Notes under the pieces: model-generated
Told to the model about the DNA's origin: nothing
Seen by the model: the letters and a program-made list of their open reading frames with translations, nothing else
Databases searched by the model: none
Translations under genes and position numbers: made by a program
Part shown: positions 1-6,270 of the stretch, piece after piece
Position numbering within the stretch: position 1 is the stretch's first letter
Layout of the letters: each line of letters begins with the position of its first letter
Assembly (NCBI GenBank): GCA_018066225.1
Contig: JAGHRU010000198.1
Location: 1 to 9,145, forward strand
Origin: Candidatus Equimonas enterica
GTDB taxonomy: Bacteria; Bacteroidota; Bacteroidia; Bacteroidales; Bacteroidaceae
Reading direction: 5' to 3'
DNA length: 9,145 bases

Positions 1-13
1 ATATATATATATA
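1..13. repeat. (AT)n dinucleotide run inside malQ
   Basis: Thirteen bases of uninterrupted alternating A and T sit at the window edge, so the true length is unknown. On the minus strand they read in frame as Tyr-Ile-Tyr in the GH77 domain, near an aromatic-rich helix (EIDLYIY) that looks like normal family sequence. The run may be ordinary coding sequence; a longer tract could be prone to slippage. Confidence 0.6.
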
Positions 14-1307
14 GGTCTATCTCGCGGGCAAAATCGGGCTGCCGACGTCGCATGGCCGCTATCTGCTCTGGCACATAACGCGGCTGCCCCCACGCTGAGA
101 AGTCGGCCGTGTGATGGCGGTCACGCAGGGCGCAAAACGCCGCATAAGGCAGCAGCCAAGCGCGCTCGGCCGCCACAAACTGCTGATAATCGGCTGTCTG
201 TGCCACCGTTGCTCCATGCTCTGCGAAGACACGGCGCAGGTAGTCCTCCTTTAAGCGCAAGACGGCTTCGTAATCGACCTCCGCCATCGCGCCAAGGCGG
301 CGTGCCGTCTGACGATAAGTCGCCAGGTAGGCCTTATCGGAAGGTGCAGGCAGGCTGCGCAAGTCGATGTAAATGGGGTGTAAGGCGTGTACGGAAATGA
401 CATTGTAGGGGTAACTGTCGGTCCAAGTACGGCTCTGCGTGGTGTCGTTGATGGGCAGGAGTTGCACAGCACCCATACCGGCCGACTTCGTCCAACGGAT
501 GTAAGCGACAAGGTCGCCCAAATCGCCAATGCCTTGTGAGCCCTGTGTGCGCAAGGCAAACAGGGGAACAGCAGTGCCTACCACGCGCTGCAATAGCGAT
601 GGGAAGTAGAGTTCTACCTCGGGCAAAGCGATGTGTTCATCGGCTTTCAGCCGTGGGATGTAGAGGTGTCTGTTGTCACCACTCTCCCACTCTGCCAACT
701 GGTGGGTCTTGGCCTCCACACTCACAAACTTGTAGGCCGTATGCTGGGCAAAGACCTCCGTGGAGAGAGTTATCTGCCAATGCCCAGCCTTGACTTCCGT
801 CATCGGCAGAGCGCACGCTGTCTGCCACGCTCCCAAAGGCGCACTCTCGCCCACAATGGCCAAATAGCGCCCCTGCTGACGCAAGCAGGGACAGAGCACG
901 CGTAGCGTCAGGGTGCGCGAGGCTTTGGTCTGACTGGCTACGGAAAGGCACGCACTGGGCTCTGGCGCTACGTCATGTCCTGAAAACGCCGAAGTGAAAA
1001 GCGGCGCATGCTCTGGCAACTCGCGCCAAGCATCAGTGATGCACAGCCTGCCGCGAAGTCCCGAGAGATGGAGCGTATGCAGATTGCGCCCCATCTCCTG
1101 CCGCGTCACTCGGCCTTCGCACTCCACCTCATAGTGATAGGTCAGACAGCCGCTGGCCTCTGCGTGCCAAGGCGTAGGGAGTTCCCACACCTTGCCATCG
1201 CAGGTCGAGAGCGGGAAACGCTGTGGCGATGCGCCGTCGATGACGAGGCAGAGGCTTTCGCCCCAGTGGGTGTGGTAGTTGATGCGGAAAGTCAGTTGCA
1301 AGCCCAT
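1..1307 (-). CDS. malQ: 4-alpha-glucanotransferase (amylomaltase), GH77 with two CBM20 domains; N-terminal part
   Basis: MalQ moves alpha-1,4-glucan segments between malto-oligosaccharides in maltodextrin and glycogen metabolism. The 435 visible residues were translated from the complement. Residues 1-95 resemble a CBM20 starch-binding domain (THWGESL near 13-19, ITDAWRE at 90-96). Residues 132-220 resemble a second CBM20 (GESAPLGAW at 153-161, WESGDNRHLYIP at 207-218). The GH77 barrel starts near 236, with SQGIGDLGDL (257-266), LLPINDTT (283-290) and SYPYNVISVHALHP (298-311). This plan matches the plant DPE2-like and Bacteroidota MalQ subgroup, usually about 900 residues, so roughly half the protein, including the GH77 catalytic acids, lies beyond the left edge. 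The ATG at 1307 is chosen because CBM20 homology begins at once; no Shine-Dalgarno is seen. It lies 13 nt after the TPR gene and is probably cotranscribed with it. The last visible codons are an (AT)n run reading Tyr-Ile-Tyr. Confidence 0.93.
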   Translation of the reverse strand, partial: MGLQLTFRINYHTHWGESLCLVIDGASPQRFPLSTCDGKVWELPTPWHAEASGCLTYHYEVECEGRVTRQEMGRNLHTLHLSGLRGRLCITDAWRELPEHAPLFTSAFSGHDVAPEPSACLSVASQTKASRTLTLRVLCPCLRQQGRYLAIVGESAPLGAWQTACALPMTEVKAGHWQITLSTEVFAQHTAYKFVSVEAKTHQLAEWESGDNRHLYIPRLKADEHIALPEVELYFPSLLQRVVGTAVPLFALRTQGSQGIGDLGDLVAYIRWTKSAGMGAVQLLPINDTTQSRTWTDSYPYNVISVHALHPIYIDLRSLPAPSDKAYLATYRQTARRLGAMAEVDYEAVLRLKEDYLRRVFAEHGATVAQTADYQQFVAAERAWLLPYAAFCALRDRHHTADFSAWGQPRYVPEQIAAMRRRQPDFAREIDLYIY

Positions 1308-1320
1308 GCTTATTGCGTTA

Positions 1321-3021
1321 TTATTGGCCAAGGGTGCCGCTCTTAATTTTCTCTATGAAGGTATCTACACTGTCGTCGCCCAGTCGCTTGGCTTCGGCGA
1401 GATGCTGCAAAGCCTCCGACCGCTTGCCGAGATAGCCTTGGGCGATGCCGAGCACTTTGTAGGCATCAGCCGAGTCGGGCTTCTGGCGCGTGACTTCCAG
1501 AGCGATGTCTGCCGCTTCTGTGAAATTGCGCGTCTGGAGATAGATAAGTGCCGCTTCAAGGCGATAGTAAGGGCCTTCGGCTTCACCTGCGAAGTGCGCA
1601 GCAGTATTGGCATCATTGATGGCCTGCTGATACATCTTGGCACTGCGCTCGGCACCCATACGCATGGCGTAGAACTCGGCATTAAGATTTTGAGGGCCGA
1701 CGGCCTTCTCGTAGTCGTTGAGATCGGCTACGGCTAGTCTATATTGGCGCTGCATCAGGCGCACCTGTGAGCGTTCGAGCAGATATTTAGCGGCTTCTAC
1801 GGGATAGGGCGCGGTATAACCAGCCACCGCACTATCGAGATGCGCCATCACCTCTGGCATCACGCTCTCATCTCCCGTCAATTTGAGGGCACGGGCAGCG
1901 AGATAGTGGTGCTCGGGCTGACCGATGGACGACTGCGCCACAGCCGCATAAAGGGCGGCCGCCTCGGCGTAGCGTTGCATCACAAACAGCACGCTGGCTT
2001 GCTGCAACTCGTAGAGTCCTTGCGGACGGATGGCGTAGGCTCTCTCGGCTTCGGCCAAAGCACGCTCCAGCGTCCAGTCGCCATAGGCAGGCTCTGGCAT
2101 CGCCGTCTGCTTGCTCAGTATGAGGTTGGCGTAAGTATTGTGCACTTCATCGGCGTGCAGTCCGGTGGCCAGCGCCGCCTTGATGTCGGCATCGGCAGCA
2201 GCGAAGTCGAGATGCTCGGTGGCGTAGGTGGCGCGTTCCAGATAGCCTTTCACGCTGTCGGGATAGGCCGCCACATAGTCGTCGAGCGCAGGCTTCACCT
2301 TCTCGTCGGCCGCTCCGCTACGGGTGAGCATATAGACGAAGCTGTAAGCGTCTTGCTCCTGCTCGGGCAACATGACGGGGAAGTGCAGAGCGGCATAGTC
2401 ACTGCCCAAAGCACTGATGGCCTCCACGCCACACTGATGGACGAAGCGGGCATCAACGGCACACGCGCTGGTGGCATCCTTGCCTACACTGCGCTGCACG
2501 ATGCCCACCACCTGCCCCGTAGCGTCGAGCAGCGGGCAGCCGAAATACTTGTCGCTATTGTCCGTCGAGAGAGTATAATAGGCATACGCGCCATAGGTTT
2601 CCGCCCGCGTGATGGTCGCCGCAAGTGGGGTGTCTTTCTTATTAGTGGTATAATAGGCCAGTGTAGCCGTGCTACCCTCTGCCAAAGCAGCCCCTTCTGC
2701 GGGAGCGATGGTGAGGAAGTCAGCCTTGCGTGTCGGCGCATAGACGATGGCGATGTCCAAGGCCGAAGATGCTCCGGCCAAGCGCGTGACGGTGCTGCGC
2801 GCTCCTTTGGCATCGATGACCTCGGCGCGATAGGCATCCTGCAACAGCGTATAGGGCACGACGGCACGCCCATCGGCACTGACATAGAAGCCGTAGCCAC
2901 TATGCAGCACACTGCCTTGCGCATCGTAGGTAATGACATTGACCACAGCGGCCGAGGGCACTGCGGCATAGAGACAAAGGCTTACAAGGGAAGCGATGAG
3001 GAGAGAAACTGTCTTTCGCAT
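1321..3021 (-). CDS. Secreted protein with degenerate HtrA/trypsin-like domain and C-terminal TPR repeats
   Basis: The product is 566 residues from the ATG at 3021, with a signal peptide (MRKTVSLLIASLVSLCLYAA), so it is probably periplasmic or outer-membrane associated. An in-frame ATG at 3054 would put 11 residues ahead of that signal and is less likely. Residues 40-180 resemble an HtrA-like trypsin fold: GYGFYVSADGRAVVPYTLL (42-60), ALDIAIVYA (87-95) and CPLLDATGQVVGIVQRS (162-178). Aligned by eye to DegP, the catalytic His is Thr58 and the Ser is Phe160; only Asp89 remains, so proteolysis is unlikely. Residues 225-560 are Ala/Leu/Tyr-rich TPR-like helices, for example around QRQYRLAVADLNDYEKAV (424-441) and PDSADAYKVLGIAQGYLGKRSEAL (515-538). 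Similar pseudoprotease-TPR proteins are, from memory, found in other Bacteroidales. The role is unknown; protein scaffolding is an inference. It precedes malQ by 13 nt. Confidence 0.82.
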   Translation of the reverse strand: MRKTVSLLIASLVSLCLYAAVPSAAVVNVITYDAQGSVLHSGYGFYVSADGRAVVPYTLLQDAYRAEVIDAKGARSTVTRLAGASSALDIAIVYAPTRKADFLTIAPAEGAALAEGSTATLAYYTTNKKDTPLAATITRAETYGAYAYYTLSTDNSDKYFGCPLLDATGQVVGIVQRSVGKDATSACAVDARFVHQCGVEAISALGSDYAALHFPVMLPEQEQDAYSFVYMLTRSGAADEKVKPALDDYVAAYPDSVKGYLERATYATEHLDFAAADADIKAALATGLHADEVHNTYANLILSKQTAMPEPAYGDWTLERALAEAERAYAIRPQGLYELQQASVLFVMQRYAEAAALYAAVAQSSIGQPEHHYLAARALKLTGDESVMPEVMAHLDSAVAGYTAPYPVEAAKYLLERSQVRLMQRQYRLAVADLNDYEKAVGPQNLNAEFYAMRMGAERSAKMYQQAINDANTAAHFAGEAEGPYYRLEAALIYLQTRNFTEAADIALEVTRQKPDSADAYKVLGIAQGYLGKRSEALQHLAEAKRLGDDSVDTFIEKIKSGTLGQ

Positions 3022-3047
3022 CGTATCGGAAGATATATAGTAAGGTG

Positions 3048-3058
3048 AGAGCATCGTA
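3048..3058. repeat. 11-bp direct repeat AGAGCATCGTA, left copy
   Basis: The same 11 bases occur at 3147-3157. The two copies abut the 88-bp repeat array exactly on each side, like a target-site duplication or a remnant of the event that built the array. The copy ends 36 bp before the TPR start codon. Confidence 0.75.
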
Positions 3059-3146
3059 TTATAATGCCCGTTAAAATTTTTTATAATGCCCGTTGTAATT
3101 TATTTTAATGCCCACTAAAATCGATTTTAATGGGCAGTAAAATGAA
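3059..3146. repeat. Four tandem 22-bp repeats upstream of the TPR gene
   Basis: Units run 3059-3080, 3081-3102, 3103-3124 and 3125-3146. Each begins TTATAATG or TTTTAATG. The core AATGCCC starts at 3063, 3085 and 3107; the fourth core, at 3129, is AATGGGC. All spacings are exactly 22 bp, about two helical turns, so proteins bound to the units would share one DNA face. Each unit is roughly palindromic (TTTTAA near one end, TTAAAA or TAAAA near the other). The array ends 37 bp before the TPR start codon, so an operator cluster is the simplest reading. There are no spacers, so it is not CRISPR. Confidence 0.82.
3103..3142. promoter_or_regulatory. 40-bp dyad formed by repeat units 3 and 4
   Basis: The left arm, TTTTAATGCCCACTAAAATC (3103-3122), matches the reverse complement of the right arm (3123-3142) at 18 of 20 positions. 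The centre TAAAATCGATTTTA (3116-3129) is a perfect palindrome. In minus-strand RNA one mismatch becomes a G-U pair, so a long stem could form between the DUF6078-like gene and the TPR gene. No U tract follows the stem, so a classical intrinsic terminator is not well supported. An operator, or an RNA hairpin that blocks read-through or processes the transcript, is possible. Confidence 0.65.
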
Positions 3147-3157
3147 AGAGCATCGTA
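3147..3157. repeat. 11-bp direct repeat AGAGCATCGTA, right copy
   Basis: Perfect match to 3048-3058, immediately next to the last 22-bp unit. The remaining bases from 3158 to 3185, up to the stop codon of the DUF6078-like gene, show no clear signal apart from a weak AGAG/CTCT stem. Confidence 0.75.
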
Positions 3158-3185
3158 GGAGAGTCGTTAGGCTCTGCCGCGAGGG

Positions 3186-3602
3186 TTACCACTCGTAGTC
3201 GAGATAGGTGCGGTCGTAGTGTATCGGCTCGTCTTGGGGATAGCCGTGACGGCGGAAGATGGCCTCGATGTAGGCTTGATGTTTAGGCGTCAGCAAGACA
3301 TTGCCCTTACGCCATAGGTAATAGCCCGAGAGACTCATGTCCTTCAAGAACTCCTCACGCAGAGCCAGCATATTACCTTGGGGGATGAGGCGCAAGGCAG
3401 TTGTAAATCCGCGCGCTATGGTGACGCGCTCGGAGTGTGCGAAGTACGGGCATTGCTCCCCCAATTGAGGTTTCACACTGTCGGGATTGAGGACACGCCA
3501 TGTCGGCAGTTGGGCGTGTGACGTCAGGCGTGCCACCTGACGCAGGCATTTGGTAGCAGGACAATTCTCTGCCACACAAAGTGGATAGTTTTCGTGTCTC
3601 AT
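3186..3602 (-). CDS. Small Cys-rich protein resembling DUF6078, translationally coupled to recN
   Basis: The product is 138 residues, soluble, with no signal peptide or membrane segment. I do not recognise a characterised function. The pattern ARGF (63-66), paired YY, an L-x-P-x3-Q segment, an IFRRHG helix end and a C-terminal YDRTYLDYEW resembles Bacteroidota proteins annotated DUF6078; this is from memory and moderately sure. Cys9, Cys14 and Cys19 are spaced C-x4-C-x4-C, and Cys51 lies in GEQCPYF, so a four-Cys zinc or iron-sulfur site is possible but inferred. The start codon overlaps the recN stop as ATGA (3602-3599), which supports both the chosen start and translational coupling. It is the last gene of the dnaN-side cluster; a link to DNA repair is only suggested by position. 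Confidence 0.78.
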   Translation of the reverse strand: MRHENYPLCVAENCPATKCLRQVARLTSHAQLPTWRVLNPDSVKPQLGEQCPYFAHSERVTIARGFTTALRLIPQGNMLALREEFLKDMSLSGYYLWRKGNVLLTPKHQAYIEAIFRRHGYPQDEPIHYDRTYLDYEW

Positions 3603-5308
3603 TTACAAGAATTTCGTTTGGTAAGCCCAAGGAGTTCCTGGGCGTTATTCAATGCGGCCGCCGTGATTTCGGCACCCGAAAGCATATTGGCTATTTCATG
3701 CAAGCGCTCTTCGTCGTCAAGCGGACGGATTTCGCTCGCTGTGGCAGTGGCAGTTTCTACTTTCTCCACGAGGTAGTGGTGCGCCCCCTGCGCTGCGATT
3801 TGAGGCAGGTGGGTGATGCACAGCACCTGCGTCGTGGCGGCCATCTGCTGCATGATATGCCCCATGCGCTCGGCCATCGTACCACTCACGCCAGTGTCTA
3901 TCTCGTCGAAGATGATGGTGGGCAACTGGGTATGCGTCGCTACCAAGGCTTTGAGCACCAGCATGACGCGGGCTATTTCGCCACCCGAGGCCACATCGGC
4001 GACATCCTGCACCACACCGCCTTTGTTGGCAGCAAACATCAGGTGCAGCGTGTCGAAGCCCGAAGCATCGGGCGCGGCGCGGCGGACGAACTGAAACTGC
4101 AACTGCACATGCGGCATGCCGAACTTTTGCAACTCCTTCACCAACAGCCCTTCGGCCTGCTGCGCCGCCGCTTGTCGCGCCGCGGTGAGTTGCTGTCCCG
4201 TCTGCTGCATCTGCTCGGCTGCCGCCTCGGCTTCGCGCTGCAACGCGGCCGTGTGTTCTTCACCCAAAGCCACGGCATCGCACTGCTGGCGCAGGCTCTC
4301 GGCATAAGCCAAAAGGGCTGCGAGGTCGTCGCACTTGTGCTTGTGCAGCAAGGTGTATATAGCATCCAGACGCTCCTCCACAGCCTCCAAGCGACGCGGA
4401 TCGACCTCCACGCTATCGGCCGCTCGCGAGATGTCATGCCAAAGGTCGTCCACCTCGATGCGCACACTGTTCAGACGCTCCGACCACGAAGCGGCCTCGG
4501 GCATAAAGCAACTGGCATCGCTGGCTGCCGCCTCGGCCATACGCAGCCTATTGGCCACGCTCTCGCCTTGCCCCGTCGCCTCAGCCGAGCCTTCGAGCGC
4601 AGCAGCAGCAGTGGCAAGCGCGGTGCGAATGTCTTCACCGTGGGTCAGCGCATCGCGTTCAGCCTCAAGGGTGCACTGCTCATCGGGGTGCAACTGCAGC
4701 GCGTCGATTTGCTGCAATTGATAGAGATTGTAGTCATACTGTGCACGCGCTTGCTCCACCTTGGCGATGTGCGCTTGCAGCCTGCTGCGTGCCTCTTGGC
4801 AACGCTGATAGGCCGCGGCGAAGGCATCGAGCAGACGGCTATCGTGGCCGAAAGCCAGCCTATCGAGCATAGACCGCAAGAAATCGGTGCGCGAGAGCAG
4901 CAGGTTTTGATGCTGCGAATGTATATCGACAAGGCGGTCGCTCACGTCGCGCAGCGTAGTAAGCAGCACGGGCGTGTCGTTGATGAAAGCACGGCTTTTG
5001 CCGCTGACAGCGACTTCGCGCCTGATGATAACTTCGGGCTGCGCCGTGTCGATGTCTATATCTTCCTTGTCATGCAATGCGACCACATCGGCAGCAACGT
5101 CGCCAAGCGTGGCTTCTACGACGCACTTTTTAGCCCCTGCCTGTATGACTTTGGCATCGGCACGTCCGCCACGGAGCAGCGACAGAGCACCGAGCAAGAT
5201 ACTCTTGCCCGCACCCGTCTCGCCCGTGATGACAGAGAAGCCAGAGGAAAGATCCAAAGTCAGTTCGGAGATAAGCGCGTACGACGATATGTAGAGCGTA
5301 GAGAGCAT
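3599..5308 (-). CDS. recN: DNA repair protein RecN (SMC-like ATPase)
   Basis: RecN is an SMC-family cytoplasmic ATPase acting early in recombinational repair of double-strand breaks. The 569 residues match the usual length of about 550-570. Walker A is GETGAGKS (29-36), with a DIHSQHQN motif at 128-135. Two Ala/Gln/Glu-rich coiled-coil stretches lie around 155-230 and 300-395. The C-terminal head carries the ABC signature SGGE (441-444), Walker B IIFDEIDTG (465-473) and the switch His in CITHLPQIAA (497-506). The N-terminus LYISSYALISELTLDLSSGFSVITGE is typical of RecN and supports the ATG at 5308. It follows the porD-like gene by 12 nt and overlaps the next gene by 4 nt. All key ATPase motifs are intact, and no SOS-type operator is evident in the short gap upstream. 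Confidence 0.97.
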   Translation of the reverse strand: MLSTLYISSYALISELTLDLSSGFSVITGETGAGKSILLGALSLLRGGRADAKVIQAGAKKCVVEATLGDVAADVVALHDKEDIDIDTAQPEVIIRREVAVSGKSRAFINDTPVLLTTLRDVSDRLVDIHSQHQNLLLSRTDFLRSMLDRLAFGHDSRLLDAFAAAYQRCQEARSRLQAHIAKVEQARAQYDYNLYQLQQIDALQLHPDEQCTLEAERDALTHGEDIRTALATAAAALEGSAEATGQGESVANRLRMAEAAASDASCFMPEAASWSERLNSVRIEVDDLWHDISRAADSVEVDPRRLEAVEERLDAIYTLLHKHKCDDLAALLAYAESLRQQCDAVALGEEHTAALQREAEAAAEQMQQTGQQLTAARQAAAQQAEGLLVKELQKFGMPHVQLQFQFVRRAAPDASGFDTLHLMFAANKGGVVQDVADVASGGEIARVMLVLKALVATHTQLPTIIFDEIDTGVSGTMAERMGHIMQQMAATTQVLCITHLPQIAAQGAHHYLVEKVETATATASEIRPLDDEERLHEIANMLSGAEITAAALNNAQELLGLTKRNSCK

Positions 5309-5320
5309 GGAGCAGTTTAT

Positions 5321-6247
5321 TTATTGGTTGGCAGTTATCCGACGCCACTGCGCACTCTGCGAGGCGTTGATGCGCGTTAGCATATCGACGAGTTCCGTCT
5401 TCTCCTTTTGCGTGCCGTGCCCTTGTCCTTGATAGATATTGACGATTTCGTCACGCTTATACTCGGTGAAGAGTTGCGGCAACATACTCATCGACTTCTT
5501 CTCATGCGCCTTGCCCAAGAGGCTCAGGGCTTCGGTGATGGCAGCACGCCCACGCTCGGCACTCTCGGCCATGATGTCCAGGCCTTCACGATAGTACTTG
5601 TACTGCATCTGGCGGAAATCTTCAAGTCCATTGTCCATATAGTCGTTGATAATGGCATAGCGGTTTTTGTCATCCTCAAAGGCCTTCCACCCCTTGGCAC
5701 TGAGCAGGAGCGACTGCGCATTGTTGCAGATGTCGCGCGCCACCTGCAACTGGTCGGTACCGCCTTTGAGCGAGAAGGTGTCAAGGTCTATGCCGATAAT
5801 GAGATAGACATAATAGGCCACCAAAGCCGTCAATTCGTTATCAATCACATCGGGACGGAAGTCCAACTTGTCAAACTCCTGATATTCGAAGTTGAAATTG
5901 GGGTCTTGCGTGCTGAAAGTCGTCGTGGTGTATGAAGCGTCAAAGACGGGACGCGTGGCAGCAACGGCCAGACGACATTCGAAGGTGTGAGCCGACTCGT
6001 CGTACTTGGTGACGGTAATGTTGAACGTGCAACTGATGCGCTCACCACGCGCCACTTGCAGATTGGTCCACTGTCGCTCGTTGATAAAATCGCGAAGACT
6101 CGTCTCCAAGTTCTCAAACACACTTGTAGATGTGCCCTGTATCTGCTGATGATTGACACGCACTTGGGCGTCAATCTCTTGCCCAAGAGCATTTATTGGC
6201 AACAAGATGAGCAACAAGAGCAATGTTGCCCCAAATAGATTTCGCAT
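5321..6247 (-). CDS. porD: DUF4835 / PorD-like type IX secretion protein
   Basis: The product is 308 residues with a signal peptide (MRNLFGATLLLLLILLPINALG, 1-22) and probable cleavage just before QE. The start at 6247 is preferred over an in-frame ATG at 6322, which would put 25 residues before the signal and overlap coaBC. Family-like segments are QVRVNHQQIQGTSTSVFENL (28-47), FINERQWTNLQ (54-64), RPVFDASYTTTTF (99-111), FEYQEFDKLDF (120-130), LVAYYVYLIIGIDLDTFSLKGG (142-163) and GWKAFEDDKNRYAIINDYMD (186-205). These identify DUF4835, which databases also name PorD of the type IX secretion system; the family assignment is firm, the exact role less so. It implies export of cargo across the outer membrane. 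It lies 23 nt after coaBC and 12 nt before recN, an order I recall as common in Bacteroidales. Confidence 0.9.
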   Translation of the reverse strand: MRNLFGATLLLLLILLPINALGQEIDAQVRVNHQQIQGTSTSVFENLETSLRDFINERQWTNLQVARGERISCTFNITVTKYDESAHTFECRLAVAATRPVFDASYTTTTFSTQDPNFNFEYQEFDKLDFRPDVIDNELTALVAYYVYLIIGIDLDTFSLKGGTDQLQVARDICNNAQSLLLSAKGWKAFEDDKNRYAIINDYMDNGLEDFRQMQYKYYREGLDIMAESAERGRAAITEALSLLGKAHEKKSMSMLPQLFTEYKRDEIVNIYQGQGHGTQKEKTELVDMLTRINASQSAQWRRITANQ

Positions 6248-6270
6248 AGTGTGGTATAAAAAGGGTAAGA

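Noticed and set aside
200..1346. Several short frames on both strands in the left 1.3 kb
   Set aside because: They all lie in other frames of the malQ coding sequence, which runs open from 1307 to the left edge with CBM20 and GH77 motifs.
1840..3048. A 402-codon plus-strand open frame over the TPR gene
   Set aside because: It is the antisense shadow of the signal peptide and TPR coding sequence. The translation is Gly/His/Arg-rich without domain signs, and no promoter is seen.
3022..3054. An upstream in-frame ATG (3054) for the TPR gene
   Set aside because: It would add 11 polar residues before a well-formed signal peptide that starts at 3021.
3059..3146. CRISPR array
   Set aside because: The 22-bp units are directly abutting with no spacers, and no cas genes are present.
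3158..3185. Intrinsic terminator after the DUF6078-like gene
   Set aside because: Only a 4-bp AGAG/CTCT stem is visible and no U tract follows.
3581..5380. A 599-codon plus-strand open frame covering recN
   Set aside because: It is antisense to a clear RecN with all ATPase motifs. Its translation shows no recognisable domain and has the mixed composition of a shadow frame, produced by codon bias in recN.
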